Shown one piece after another: positions 52,829 through 63,535 of a stretch of DNA of 64,000 nucleotides. Numbering within the stretch: the first letter of the stretch is position 1; every line of letters begins with the position of its first letter. The notes beneath the pieces are model-generated. The model was not told the origin of the DNA. It did not search any database and saw only the letters and a program-made list of their open reading frames with translations. The position numbers were made by a program, and so were the translations under genes. The stretch covers positions 706,712-770,711 of the forward strand of contig JACKGZ010000001.1 of NCBI GenBank assembly GCA_020639255.1, given 5' to 3'. This stretch comes from Phycisphaera sp. (GTDB lineage: Bacteria > Planctomycetota > Phycisphaerae > Phycisphaerales > UBA1924).

Positions 52829-53731
52829 TTATCTCCGGCGGCGAGCGGTTATCATGCCGCCAAAGCCAATCAGAGCCAGTGTTGACGGTGCAGGCACAAG
52901 AACCTCAAAGTAGCGACCAGATGCGGCAACGATATCGGACACTCCGCCCGTTGACGTGTTGAGCACATGAACGCCGTTGCCGTCGCTGAACATGATGTTG
53001 CCGTTGCCGAGTTCCATCACGCCTCGCAGCCCGTTGCCGACCGCGTAGTAATTGAGCTGATTGCCGGCAAGGTCGTACTCATAGATGCCGGACGGCGCGC
53101 TGAAGCCTGCCGAGAAGACGGATTGTCCATCAAGAGACATATTCATCTGCTCAGGGAAGTCGATCCCGGATACGCCATCAGAGTCGTGGAAGTTGCTCAC
53201 CCAGCCGCCCGAGAGGTCGTGATATTCAATGTTCTCACCGGCGATATCGTTGATGAGGAAGCCATTCTGAAACGCGAGCACATCGAACGGATCACCGTTC
53301 TTTGCAGCACCAACGGTGAAATTGCCTGTGATCGACATCGTTCCGACATCGATCGTGATCACGGCATCGCCCGGGGCGCCGTTATTCGAGCCGGAGTTGG
53401 ACACATAGACCGTGTTGCCGACAACCTCAAAGCCACGGATATTGTCCATGCCACCGACGATATTCCCAAGGTGATTGCCGGCCATGTCGAACCGCATGAT
53501 GCCATCGCCTAACTGATCCGAAACCCAGATCTGATTTCCAACAACATTTGCGTTGACAGGCGTCGACGCGATGCCGGAGGTGGTCAGGTCGATGTAGTTT
53601 GCATCGACAAGGCTGCCATCAAATGGATCGAAGAGCATGATCGCGTCCGATGTCGAATCCGGCATCATGATGTATTGCTGCGCCGAAGCCGTGCCGGCCA
53701 TCGCCGCAATGAGCGCGCAGAGACGTCTCAT
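52829..53731 (-). CDS. PEP-CTERM-sorted beta-propeller-like protein
   Basis: 300 aa. Signal peptide (LCALIAAMAGTASAQ). The body shows recurring strands such as GNQIWVSDQLGDGIMRFD, GNTVYVSNSGSNNG and GNGNIMFSDGNGVHVL, as in NHL/WD-type propellers. The C-terminus is a PEP-CTERM tag: VPAPSTLALIGFGG, short helix, then RRRR. Such tags direct proteins through an exosortase system to the cell surface or extracellular polysaccharide; no exosortase is in the window. Terminator hairpin lies downstream on the same strand. Confidence 0.87.
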   Translation of the reverse strand: MRRLCALIAAMAGTASAQQYIMMPDSTSDAIMLFDPFDGSLVDANYIDLTTSGIASTPVNANVVGNQIWVSDQLGDGIMRFDMAGNHLGNIVGGMDNIRGFEVVGNTVYVSNSGSNNGAPGDAVITIDVGTMSITGNFTVGAAKNGDPFDVLAFQNGFLINDIAGENIEYHDLSGGWVSNFHDSDGVSGIDFPEQMNMSLDGQSVFSAGFSAPSGIYEYDLAGNQLNYYAVGNGLRGVMELGNGNIMFSDGNGVHVLNTSTGGVSDIVAASGRYFEVLVPAPSTLALIGFGGMITARRRR

Positions 53732-53895
53732 GTCGCGTTACCTCCTCACGAGTTGTGTACCCCCCGCGCGCAGGCTTGGGCCGAGTGGCCCTCACGAGTA
53801 CCGGCGCGCGAGCTTATCGCTCGTTGAAAGATAGAGCATGAACCACGTGGTGCCATAAAAATGAAGCCGGAGGTGCCCGAAACCGCCCTCATCGT

Positions 53896-54840
53896 CTATG
53901 AAGCGGCTTCATTCTCGAGAACGACATCGATCTCACCCAATCGTGCGATGATGACGCGATCACGTTCTTCGCCCGCAGCCATCAGTAGTCGCTTCATCGG
54001 CTCGTCGATCGGTTCGTCGGAGAGCGGGAAGGTCGAATGATGCACAGGCAGCAGATACCGTGCACCGGACGCCTGAAACATCCGCCACGCCTGCTCGGGC
54101 GTCGCGTGCATGTGCTCCCAAGGGTCGTACGCGCCGATACCAAACACCGCAAGATCGAGCCCGGACATCCCGTCGAACGTATTCGTGTCCGCTGTGTCAC
54201 CCGCAAACAGCACCCGTCTACCCGCTCGCTCGATGCAGTACGAGCATGCCCCGCGCCGCCGATCAAGCCATGTCCGAGCGCCCCAGTGCCGGGGCTGCAC
54301 CGCCCACACCGTCGCCTCACCCTGCCGATAGCTCTCGCCCGCGCCGAGCTCGATCACGCGGCAAAAGCCCTTCGGAATCAGACGCTTGCAACGCTTTGGA
54401 ACAATGACAGTCGTCCGTTGATCCGCCAATTCAACAAGTGTCGGACGATCCAGGTGATCGAAGTGCGCATGCGTGATCAGCACAAGGTCCACACCCTTCA
54501 AAGAGTCCGGCCCGAGCGGTGGGGGGGCCAAACGACGCAGCCCGACCGTTCGTTTGCCGACCCTTGGTCCGATGCGATCCGACAGAACCGGGTCGACCGC
54601 GACGATCGTGTCATCGAGACCGACCACAACCGACCCATGCCCGAGCCAGCTCACCGCGAGACCGGATGGCGACAGCTCTGTGAGCACATCCCGCATCGGT
54701 GCGCCCGTCGGATGTGGCTTTCTTAAGAGTGATGCAACGATCTCAGGCGGGTATCGCCGAAGCGCCGATCGTACGGCCTTCGTCGCGTGCTTGACCCGAC
54801 CGGATCGGCGTTGATCGCTCTCACCTTGCTGCGGTGACAT
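53896..54840 (-). CDS. MBL-fold metallo-hydrolase
   Basis: 314 aa. Metallo-beta-lactamase fold of the UlaG/NAPE-phospholipase D-like group: SWLGHGSVVV, the zinc motif HAHFDHLDRP, Asp in LFAGDTADT, His in PVHHSTF. All metal positions seen. The substrate is unknown: a phospholipid or a lactone are known in relatives. It is divergent from cardiolipin synthase with 28 bp between starts, which makes a phospholipid role attractive but unproven. The N-terminal 60 residues are basic and probably extended. Confidence 0.87.
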   Translation of the reverse strand: MSPQQGESDQRRSGRVKHATKAVRSALRRYPPEIVASLLRKPHPTGAPMRDVLTELSPSGLAVSWLGHGSVVVGLDDTIVAVDPVLSDRIGPRVGKRTVGLRRLAPPPLGPDSLKGVDLVLITHAHFDHLDRPTLVELADQRTTVIVPKRCKRLIPKGFCRVIELGAGESYRQGEATVWAVQPRHWGARTWLDRRRGACSYCIERAGRRVLFAGDTADTNTFDGMSGLDLAVFGIGAYDPWEHMHATPEQAWRMFQASGARYLLPVHHSTFPLSDEPIDEPMKRLLMAAGEERDRVIIARLGEIDVVLENEAAS

Positions 54841-54868
54841 GTCAGAACAATAGGTAAACTATGCACCG

Positions 54869-56320
54869 ATGCAACAGCTATTCACCTGGACCGCTCTCGG
54901 AACGATCCTACTGCATGTCGCCATCGTCGGCGGCCTGTCGCTCCGCGTCCTCGCCAAACGCAAACCTGCGGGCGTCTCCATGGCTTGGATCGTCCTGCTC
55001 TTCTCCTTCCCGATCTTCGGCGCGTTTATGTACGTCCTCGTCGGCGAGACCTGGCTCAGCGGGCGGCGTACCAAACGCACCGCTCTCGCCGCCAAGCAGC
55101 TTGGCGGCCCCATCCGGGAACTCGATAAACGCTTCGGCGCCGTCCTCGAAGATCATCACCCCGCAGCCGAGGCCATCGCACGCATCGGCCGAACCTCCGG
55201 CATGAGCGCCCCGCTCGGTGGCAATGACATCGAGCTGCTCGCAAACTCCGACGACTGCTTCAAGCACCTCATCGCCGATATCGACAATGCCACACGCTCA
55301 TGCGACCTGCTTTACTACATCTGGTTCTCAGCCGGTCGTGTACAGGAAGTTGAGAATGCGCTCATTCGTGCACGCGAGCGGGGTGTCACCTGCCGCGTCC
55401 TCGTCGACGCCGTCGGCTCCAAGCGATTTCTCAGGCACGACTGCGTTCACCGACTCCGCGACGCCGGCGTCGACGTCCGCGCATCGCTTCCCGTCAATCT
55501 GCTCAGAGCGTCGCTCCATCGCGTCGACATCCGCAACCACCGCAAGCTCGCGGTCATCGACGACAAGGTCGCCCACGTCGGCAGCCTCAATATGGCCGAC
55601 CCGAATTTCTTCATGCAGAATGAGGGCTACGGCCAATGGGTCGATCTCGGCATCCGCGTCACCGGCCCGGCCGCCGCCACGCTCGGCGACCTTTTCGAAG
55701 CCGACTGGGCTATGGACACCAACGACCCGTTCCAAAGCGAGATCAACGTCACAGAAACCGACCGCACCGGCACACAGATCGTACAGGTTGTCCCCTCTGG
55801 CCCGGGTCAGGAGCCCAAGGCACTTTTCCACATCCTCACCGCTGCCGTCTTCGGAGCGCAACGAACGCTCACGCTCACGACGCCCTATTTCATCCCCGAC
55901 GACGCCTTCGTCGCGGGTCTCATCGGCGCCGCGCTCCGAGGCGTCGAGGTCACCGTCGTCGTTCCCGCCAAAGTCAACGGCCCCCTCGTCCGCTACGCCA
56001 GCATGGCGTACTACGACGACCTCCTCCAGGCCGGCGTCAAGGTTTGCCTCTATGACAAGGGCTTACTCCACGCCAAGACCATCACTGTCGACGAGGACAT
56101 CGCCATTATCGGCACCGTCAACATCGACCGCCGAAGCTTCTGGCTCAACTACGAACTCAGCCTCGTCGTCCACGGCCCCGAAGCCGCCACTTCACTCCGT
56201 GCACTCCAGAACCAATACATCGCAAACAGCTCCCTCCTCACCGACTCCGCCTGGATGCGTCGCAGCCCCATGCGAAAGCTCGCCGAGCAAGCCGCCCAGC
56301 TTCTTTCACCGATTCTGTAG
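54869..56320 (+). CDS. cls: Cardiolipin synthase (phospholipase D family)
   Basis: 483 aa. Two N-terminal helices (about 5-25 and 38-60, PLDNF-type). Two HKD motifs: HRKLAVIDDKVAHVGSLN and HAKTITVDEDIAIIGTVN. The enzyme joins two phosphatidylglycerol molecules to cardiolipin at the inner membrane. Family length is 470-510, so it is full. Paired head to head with the MBL hydrolase, 28 bp apart. Confidence 0.93.
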   Translation: MQQLFTWTALGTILLHVAIVGGLSLRVLAKRKPAGVSMAWIVLLFSFPIFGAFMYVLVGETWLSGRRTKRTALAAKQLGGPIRELDKRFGAVLEDHHPAAEAIARIGRTSGMSAPLGGNDIELLANSDDCFKHLIADIDNATRSCDLLYYIWFSAGRVQEVENALIRARERGVTCRVLVDAVGSKRFLRHDCVHRLRDAGVDVRASLPVNLLRASLHRVDIRNHRKLAVIDDKVAHVGSLNMADPNFFMQNEGYGQWVDLGIRVTGPAAATLGDLFEADWAMDTNDPFQSEINVTETDRTGTQIVQVVPSGPGQEPKALFHILTAAVFGAQRTLTLTTPYFIPDDAFVAGLIGAALRGVEVTVVVPAKVNGPLVRYASMAYYDDLLQAGVKVCLYDKGLLHAKTITVDEDIAIIGTVNIDRRSFWLNYELSLVVHGPEAATSLRALQNQYIANSSLLTDSAWMRRSPMRKLAEQAAQLLSPIL

Positions 56321-56346
56321 CGCATTCAACAATAACAGCGAACGAG

Positions 56347-57384
56347 TCAGGCTGTCACAACATAAACCTGCTGCAGCGGGAACTTGTGTCTCATCTCAGC
56401 ATTCAACCGGTCATAGCTCTGGAGAAAGAGTTCAACAAACCGATCTGCATCAATCAGGATCAGGTTCGCATCGTTCTGCTCTGTATGCTTAGCATCTACT
56501 GAGAAGCCGCCGAGACTGATCAAGATCCCCTTTTCACCGGGATTGAGCACGCCTCGAAGCTGCTTGACAGCCGGAGCTCCGACAGTTGAAGTCCCACTCT
56601 TGGCCTGGATTTTCAAGATCGGTGGCGTAACCCCTAGAGGATCAGCATGGGCAATCACGTCAACACCAAGATCGCGCGTTCCCTGTTGCGTAGTAGCCGA
56701 GTAGCCCAAGCCACGAAACACCGAAGCAACTACCTCTTCAAACTCCTGTGCCGTTCGACTCCATCGGCGAATAAGGTAATCTTTCGTTGCCTGGATGACC
56801 TCTTCAGCAGCAAACGCCGCGTCATCTTCGCTTTCTGCTGTCTCGTCAAGATCGGGCTCTGGTTCAGGGGCCGAGTTTTTCGGAGCAATCTTTCGGCCTT
56901 TCAGTACAGCTCGCAACTCGTCAAGATGATCGTCGGCGGTAGAAACAGAAGAGAAGCTCCCAAAGCTGCGGAGGGCGCTCTGGCTGAAGCGGACACGCGG
57001 TACCCGGTCAATCCACTCAACACGCCGGACGTTGCAATAGTCTCCCGCTTGAAGCTCAGCGTCTGTAGACCATTCATATGCACCAGCGATCTTTCCGATG
57101 AGAATGTCACGAGATCCCTTAATCGGATAAACGAAGGGCTCGCCAATTTGCATCTCGTGTGCGAAGCGAAACACCTGCCAGTACGATGAGCGTACTGAAG
57201 CCATCGACTTCTGTGGGAAAGCTCGCTCGTACGCCGCCTTCATCTTCTCTGGCGTGTCGTGTGAACTGAGATTCCCGATCCGAGTCCACCCAATGCAGAT
57301 AAACCCTTCCTCCTGGGCACGTTCCGCAAGGTGCTTGTTATTGGAGATGTGGACCACCCAGAGCCGGTTTGCGTTCTCAAACAT
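56347..57384 (-). CDS. Mrr-type restriction endonuclease with N-terminal EVE-like domain
   Basis: 345 aa. The C-terminal half (about 210-330) is an Mrr catalytic domain: RDLGVDVIAH (catalytic Asp), then ILKIQAKSG (QxK), the D-QxK nuclease core. The N-terminal half (about 5-140; WVVHISNNKHLAE...GFICIGWTRIGNL, and a DxLIGKIAG segment) resembles EVE/PUA-like modified-base readers. Together they suggest type IV restriction of modified foreign DNA. Acidic linker about 165-195. G+C in lines I counted is 47-55 percent versus 68 percent in cls next door, so it is probably horizontally acquired. ATG 57384; TTG 57390 also in frame. It lies near tRNA-fMet. Confidence 0.83.
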   Translation of the reverse strand: MFENANRLWVVHISNNKHLAERAQEEGFICIGWTRIGNLSSHDTPEKMKAAYERAFPQKSMASVRSSYWQVFRFAHEMQIGEPFVYPIKGSRDILIGKIAGAYEWSTDAELQAGDYCNVRRVEWIDRVPRVRFSQSALRSFGSFSSVSTADDHLDELRAVLKGRKIAPKNSAPEPEPDLDETAESEDDAAFAAEEVIQATKDYLIRRWSRTAQEFEEVVASVFRGLGYSATTQQGTRDLGVDVIAHADPLGVTPPILKIQAKSGTSTVGAPAVKQLRGVLNPGEKGILISLGGFSVDAKHTEQNDANLILIDADRFVELFLQSYDRLNAEMRHKFPLQQVYVVTA

Positions 57385-57455
57385 GCTCAAAGATTAGCTG
57401 AATTCAAGACTGTATACCGAGGTGTGGACAAGACGTAATGCGCCCAAAAACAAAG

Positions 57456-57480
57456 CCACCGGATCAGACCGATCCGGTGG
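57456..57480 (-). terminator. Terminator after tRNA-fMet
   Basis: Perfect 10-bp stem (CCACCGGATC/GATCCGGTGG), 5-nt loop, 7 bp past the tRNA 3' end on the minus strand, followed by CTTTGTTTTTGG. A typical Rho-independent terminator for a tRNA. Confidence 0.88.
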
Positions 57481-57487
57481 TTGCAAA

Positions 57488-57561
<74 letters not shown>

Positions 57562-57642
57562 ATCAGGAGAGGACACTAGGCCTCGCCAACTTCTCCGTCA
57601 ACCCGGCTCCTATTCATCCCCGCCCCGTCCTACCATCGCCGC

Positions 57643-58935
57643 GTGACCGAAACACACAAAATCAACGTCCTCCTCATCGGCGGCGGCGGCCGCGAGCACG
57701 CCCTCGCCAAGGCTCTCGTCGCCTCCCCGAACCTCGGCACCCTCCACACCACACACCCGCAGAACCCGGGTCTGGCCAGGCTCGCCAAAGCGGTCGATGT
57801 CCCCGTTTCCAAGGGCGAGATCTACCGACTCGTCCAGTACTGCGACAAGCACAAGATCTCCCTCGTCGTCATCGGCCCCGAGGCCCCCCTCGCCGAGGGG
57901 TTCGCCGACGCCCTTGCCACCGACACCCGCCTCGTCTTCGGGCCCAAAGCCAATGGCGCCGTGCTCGAAGCCGATAAGGCCTGGGCCAAGCAGCTCATGC
58001 GAGGCGCCTCCATCCCAACCGGTGACGCACGCGTCTTCACCAACCTCGAGCAGGCGGTCGGCTATATGCAGACGCGTGAGGAGCCGCCCGTGCTCAAGGC
58101 CGCGGGCCTCGCCGCGGGCAAGGGCGTCGTGCTCCCGGCGAACATGGAAGAAGCCGTCGCATTCCTCACAGACTGCCTCAAGGGCAACAAGTTCGGCGAC
58201 GCGGGTCGCAAGGTTCTCATCGAAGAGAAGCTCGAAGGCCCCGAGGTCTCCGTCCTCGCGCTCGTCGACGGGCGCAACATTTACGTGCTCGAAACCGCGC
58301 AGGACCACAAGCGACTCAAGGACAACGACGAAGGCCCGAACACCGGCGGCATGGGCGCGTTCAGCCCCAGCACCAAGATCGACGAGGAAACCATGGACCT
58401 CGTCCAGCGCGAGATCCTTGTGCCCACCGTCGATGCGCTCCGCCGCGAGGGCATCGACTTCCGGGGCGTCCTCTACGCCGGGCTCATGCTCACGCCGTCC
58501 GGCCCCAAAGTGCTTGAGTACAACGTCCGCTTCGGCGACCCCGAGTGCCAGGCCATCCTCCCGCGCTTAAAGTCCGACTTCATCGACATCTGCATCGCAA
58601 CATGCAAGGGCAAGCTCGGCGACATCGACATCGACTTCGACCCACGCCCGAGCTGCTGCGTCGTGCTCGCCAGCAAGGGCTACCCGGAGAAGCCCGTCAC
58701 GGGCGACATCATCACCGGCATCGCCGATGCCGAGAAAATGGGCGACGTGACGGTCTACCACGCAGGTACAAAGCTCGACGACAAGGGCAACGTCATCACC
58801 GCCGGCGGCCGCGTCCTGAACATCGTCGCCATCGGAAACGACATGCAGGACGCCCGCGAGCGAGCCTATCTCGCTGCCAGCAAGATCGACTTCCCCGGCA
58901 AACAACTCCGCACCGACATCGCCCTCAATTCCTGA
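57643..58935 (+). CDS. purD: Phosphoribosylamine-glycine ligase
   Basis: 430 aa, full length. Purine synthesis step 2: ATP-dependent joining of phosphoribosylamine and glycine. Motifs: VLLIGGGGREHALA, HTTHPQNPGLA, VVIGPEAPLAEGFAD, ATP-grasp region AAGLAAGKGVVLP and EEKLEGPEVSVLALVDG, TGGMGAFSP, and the C-terminal YNVRFGDPECQAILPRL. GTG start at 57643, the only one fitting the family N-terminus. No other pur genes adjacent. Confidence 0.96.
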   Translation: MTETHKINVLLIGGGGREHALAKALVASPNLGTLHTTHPQNPGLARLAKAVDVPVSKGEIYRLVQYCDKHKISLVVIGPEAPLAEGFADALATDTRLVFGPKANGAVLEADKAWAKQLMRGASIPTGDARVFTNLEQAVGYMQTREEPPVLKAAGLAAGKGVVLPANMEEAVAFLTDCLKGNKFGDAGRKVLIEEKLEGPEVSVLALVDGRNIYVLETAQDHKRLKDNDEGPNTGGMGAFSPSTKIDEETMDLVQREILVPTVDALRREGIDFRGVLYAGLMLTPSGPKVLEYNVRFGDPECQAILPRLKSDFIDICIATCKGKLGDIDIDFDPRPSCCVVLASKGYPEKPVTGDIITGIADAEKMGDVTVYHAGTKLDDKGNVITAGGRVLNIVAIGNDMQDARERAYLAASKIDFPGKQLRTDIALNS

Positions 58936-58938
58936 CGA

Positions 58939-59020
58939 GCCCGAAGCGCAAGCGAGGGCGCATTTCCTCCTTCTCCCCTCGGGGGAGAAGGTGCCGAGCG
59001 CAGCGAGGCGGATGAGGGCG
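58939..59020. repeat. Composite dispersed intergenic repeat
   Basis: Two modules lie side by side: a GCCCGAAGCGCAAGCGAGGGC-like unit (58939-58960) and a hairpin of CCTTCTCCCC/GGGGAGAAGG (58969-58991) followed by a GTGCCGAGCGCAGCGAGGCGGATG-type tail. From memory, both resemble high-copy intergenic repeats of Planctomycetes and other Gram-negatives. They sit just after purD and may also act as its terminator or mRNA stabiliser. Confidence 0.5.
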
Positions 59021-59022
59021 AC

Positions 59023-60297
59023 TTACTCCGGCGCAACCACTCCAAGCCTCACCAAGTCATCCTCTCCCACCCGATACCCACGCCAAACCCGGTCGCGCGC
59101 GACCCACAACATCCCCCCGCCCGCGCGCACCCGCAGCGACCCCATCGCCAGATCCCCAAACCCCGCAAGCCCGATCGTGCCGACACCCTCGGCATCACCC
59201 GCCGAGAGCGCTACCTCATCCGCATCGCGCCGCGTGAGCAGATCCAGCCAGCTTTCCGCAGTCGATTCGTCCTCGCTTGAGGCCCAGCCGCTGCTCGTCC
59301 GCGCGATCTCGCGATCACTCCACTCAAGCGTGATCCCCGCCACCTCACTCGCGGGCGTAGCCACCGACCTCCTTGACACCACATCCGTCACATCCAGATC
59401 GAGCAGCCCTGCAAACTCCTCTGGCACGCGCATCGACGCCCGCGCGACTTCCGTCGTCGTCTCCCCGTCCGTCTTGAACAGCATCACGTCCGCCACGAGT
59501 GATCCCGTGTCGATGATCGCCGTGTACCGCCGACGATCCCCGCTTGGCCCCGCCTCGACCATCAGCGTCACGATGTCCTGCTCCGGCTTGCCTTCCACGA
59601 ACCGCTCCGACCGCGCCGCCACCAGCCCATCGATCAGCTCCTGCACCCGCGCCCCATCCACCGGCTCGACGACGGGCAACTCCACCGCCCAACTCGTTCC
59701 CACCCGCCGAAGCGCCAGGAGATCCCCCTCGCGGTCGATCGAGATCGTCACCGCACTCGCATCAAGCCCGGGCAGCACCGCCGGGTCACGCCAAGCCAGC
59801 AGCGAATCCAAACTCAGAAAGTTTGCAAGCTCCCGTTCGATCGTGCCCCATTCATCATCCGAAGTCAGCACCGGCACCCGTCCCCCAAGCGCCACGCTGC
59901 TCATCCCAAACTCCCGAACCACCTCCCGGTTCTGGTCCAGGATCACGACCTCGCTCCGCTCAGCCAGCCCATGCCGCTGACCAGACCAGAGCCGCGCATT
60001 GGCAAGAACCCGCATCCCCGCCGAAACCGTCGTCCCCGATGCTGGCCACGAACCGACAACCACATCACCATCCCACGTTTCAACCAACCACCCGTCCCAC
60101 TTCGGATCCTGCCCAACAAACACAGCATCTCCCGCTGCATCCGTGACGCGTACTGCCCCAATCTGACTCGCCGGCACCCCAACCAGCGGCACGACCCGCT
60201 CCGCATTCGGCCCACCGGCCCTCGGCGTCGTCAGAACAACCGCCGCGACCAGCGCTCCAAGAATCACCACCAAGATCGCAGCCGTCCGTCCGCTCAT
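59023..60297 (-). CDS. DUF4340-family membrane-anchored protein
   Basis: 424 aa. An N-terminal hydrophobic segment (AAILVVILGALVAAVVLTT) anchors a long extracytoplasmic region of repeated beta-hairpin pieces as in DUF4340 (WLVETWDGDVV, VVILDQNREVV, LSLDSLLAWRDPAV, WAVELPVVEPVDGARVQELIDGL). DUF4340 proteins usually accompany GldG-type ABC transporters; none is in the window. Function unknown. Its start is 44 bp from that of the divergent amidotransferase. Confidence 0.7.
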   Translation of the reverse strand: MSGRTAAILVVILGALVAAVVLTTPRAGGPNAERVVPLVGVPASQIGAVRVTDAAGDAVFVGQDPKWDGWLVETWDGDVVVGSWPASGTTVSAGMRVLANARLWSGQRHGLAERSEVVILDQNREVVREFGMSSVALGGRVPVLTSDDEWGTIERELANFLSLDSLLAWRDPAVLPGLDASAVTISIDREGDLLALRRVGTSWAVELPVVEPVDGARVQELIDGLVAARSERFVEGKPEQDIVTLMVEAGPSGDRRRYTAIIDTGSLVADVMLFKTDGETTTEVARASMRVPEEFAGLLDLDVTDVVSRRSVATPASEVAGITLEWSDREIARTSSGWASSEDESTAESWLDLLTRRDADEVALSAGDAEGVGTIGLAGFGDLAMGSLRVRAGGGMLWVARDRVWRGYRVGEDDLVRLGVVAPE

Positions 60298-60341
60298 GCC
60301 GAAAGTCTACCATCCAATCGGCGCCCACCCGGAGAACCCGC

Positions 60342-61025
60342 ATCGCACGCGCCCGCCCACATCCCGTCGTCGGCATCACCGCCGATGTGCAGGTGTTCAA
60401 TGATCGCGAGCGTCACACCATCACCTCCGCCTACACCCACGCCGTCACCAACGCAGGAGGGATCCCCATCATCCTCCCGCCAGTCGCCAGCGACATCGAG
60501 GCCCACCTCGCCCTCTGCGACGCCTTCGTCCTTACCGGGGGCGACGACCCCGTCACCGAACCCTTCGGTGTCCCCACGCATCCCGCAGCCGTCCGCGTCC
60601 ACGAATCCCGCCAGCACTACGAAACCCAGCTCCTCCGCGCCCTCCAGCAGTCACGCCCGGACGCCCCGGTCCTCGGCGTCTGCCTCGGCATGCAGATGAT
60701 GTCCCTCATCGCGGGCGGCGCGCTCAATCAGCACCTTCCCGACACGCACACCACCCACGCCGACCACTGGGACCGCGACCACGACATCATTCCGACCACA
60801 CCGATCATGCAGCCCGGCACCGTGCACAGCCGCCACCGCCAGGCCATCAGCGACCCCGGCTCGCTCGATGTCCTCGCCACCTCACCCGACGGCCTCATCG
60901 AAGCGGTGGGGGATCCACGCCGACCCTTCTACCTCGGTGTGCAATGGCACCCCGAGCGCACCCAATGCGCCCCGCTCGGCAGCGATCTCTTCAAGCAACT
61001 GATCGCAAGCGTCAACGCGCGTTAG
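60342..61025 (+). CDS. Class I glutamine amidotransferase (gamma-glutamyl-gamma-aminobutyrate hydrolase type), apparent AUC start
   Basis: About 227 aa from 60342. PuuD-like class I amidotransferase: N-terminal HPVVGITAD strand, FVLTGGDD, nucleophile Cys in LGVCLGMQMM, and GVQWHPER with His/Glu of the triad. It probably splits gamma-glutamyl amides. The family N-terminal strand VVGITAD is encoded before the first GTG (60387), and no in-frame ATG, GTG or TTG occurs upstream as far as 60261. An ATC at 60342 is preceded by GGAGA at 60331-60335 with a 6-nt gap, so translation probably begins there. The stop overlaps the end of metF by 4 bp. Confidence 0.82.
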   Translation: MARARPHPVVGITADVQVFNDRERHTITSAYTHAVTNAGGIPIILPPVASDIEAHLALCDAFVLTGGDDPVTEPFGVPTHPAAVRVHESRQHYETQLLRALQQSRPDAPVLGVCLGMQMMSLIAGGALNQHLPDTHTTHADHWDRDHDIIPTTPIMQPGTVHSRHRQAISDPGSLDVLATSPDGLIEAVGDPRRPFYLGVQWHPERTQCAPLGSDLFKQLIASVNAR

Positions 61026-61939
61026 CTCGCCAGCTGCGACGAGGTGTTCACCCCGAGCGACGCGTAGATATCACGCGTCGCCGTCGAGTTGTTGAGCGTG
61101 TAGAAATGAATCCCGTCGACGCCGGCGTCGAGCAGCTCGGCGCACTGCTGCGTCGCCCAGTGCACACCCACGCGCCGGACCGCCTCGTCGTCGCCGTTCG
61201 TGCGGTCGAGCGCCCGCAGCATCTTCGCCGGGAACGTCGTCCCGAGCGCCAGCTCCGCCATCCGCCGCATCCCCGCCAGCGAGGTCACGGGCATGATCCC
61301 TGCGATGATCGGCACGTCGATCCCAACGTGCCTGCACCGATCGCGATAGTCCAGGAACGTGTGATTATCAAAGAACAGCTGCGTGATAACAAAATCAGCC
61401 CCCGCGTCCACTTTGGCGCGCAGGTGATCCATCTCCGTGAGCCGGTTGGGCGTCGCAGGGTGCCCGGCGGGGAAGCCCGCCACGCCAATGCCAAAGCCCT
61501 TCCCGTTCGGGTGCTTCCCTCGCTCGTTGAATCGCTTGATCGCCGCGACCAGCTGCGCCGCGTACCGGTAGTCGTCGTCCTCGTGGCGGTGCCCGGGCTT
61601 GCCCGCCGGCGGATCGCCACGCAGCGCGAGTATGTTCCCGATCCCCTGCGAGCAGTAATCCTCGAGGGTCTCCTCGATCTCGCCCGCCTTCTGGCACACG
61701 CACGTCAGGTGCGGCATCGGGCTGAGCGTCGTTTCCTTGCGGATCCGAGACACCAGCTCGCTCGTCAGCGCCCGCGTCGAGCCGCCCGCGCCGGACGTCA
61801 CACTCACAAACGTCGGCTCGAGCTTCTCGAGCTCCGCGATCGTGCGGAAGAGCGACTCGGCGCCCTTCTCCGACTTGGGCGGGAAGAACTCGAAGCTGAA
61901 GGTCGTCTTCTGCCTCTTGAATACGTCCCGCATGTGCAT
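61022..61939 (-). CDS. metF: Methylenetetrahydrofolate reductase
   Basis: 305 aa. FAD-dependent reduction of 5,10-methylene-THF to 5-methyl-THF for methionine synthesis. Landmarks: FSFEFFPPKSEKG, FVSVTSGAGGS, HLTCVCQK, ILALRGDPPAG, VAGFPAGHP, DAGADFVITQLFFD and GIMPVTSLAGM. ATG 61939 has AAGGAG 6 nt upstream; the frame extends to 61996 through the hairpin between ahcY and metF. It follows ahcY by about 60 bp on the same strand: a methionine-cycle operon. Confidence 0.96.
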   Translation of the reverse strand: MHMRDVFKRQKTTFSFEFFPPKSEKGAESLFRTIAELEKLEPTFVSVTSGAGGSTRALTSELVSRIRKETTLSPMPHLTCVCQKAGEIEETLEDYCSQGIGNILALRGDPPAGKPGHRHEDDDYRYAAQLVAAIKRFNERGKHPNGKGFGIGVAGFPAGHPATPNRLTEMDHLRAKVDAGADFVITQLFFDNHTFLDYRDRCRHVGIDVPIIAGIMPVTSLAGMRRMAELALGTTFPAKMLRALDRTNGDDEAVRRVGVHWATQQCAELLDAGVDGIHFYTLNNSTATRDIYASLGVNTSSQLAS

Positions 61940-61962
61940 CGTCGGCTCCTTGACAATCCAAA

Positions 61963-61992
61963 GCCCCGCGCGGGATCTCTCCCGCGCGGGGC
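61963..61992 (-). terminator. Hairpin between ahcY and metF
   Basis: A perfect 13-bp stem with 4-nt loop lies 8 bp past the ahcY stop. On the minus strand it is followed by TTTGGATTGT, a poor U-tract, then the metF ribosome-binding site. It could partly terminate ahcY transcription or protect its mRNA end, lowering metF expression. Confidence 0.6.
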
Positions 61993-62000
61993 GCAATCAA

Positions 62001-63494
<1,494 letters not shown>

Positions 63495-63535
63495 GGTGTG
63501 TCTCCCAAAGGGGGCCTCATGCCCCGCCTTCTTCT

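Noticed and set aside
57385..57487. Attachment site for an integrative element at tRNA-fMet
   Set aside because: No direct repeat of the tRNA 3' end and no integrase gene; the region holds the tRNA terminator.
60261..60387. Frameshift (pseudogene) in the amidotransferase
   Set aside because: All catalytic motifs are in one frame and the N-terminal strand is in the same frame; only the start codon is unusual.
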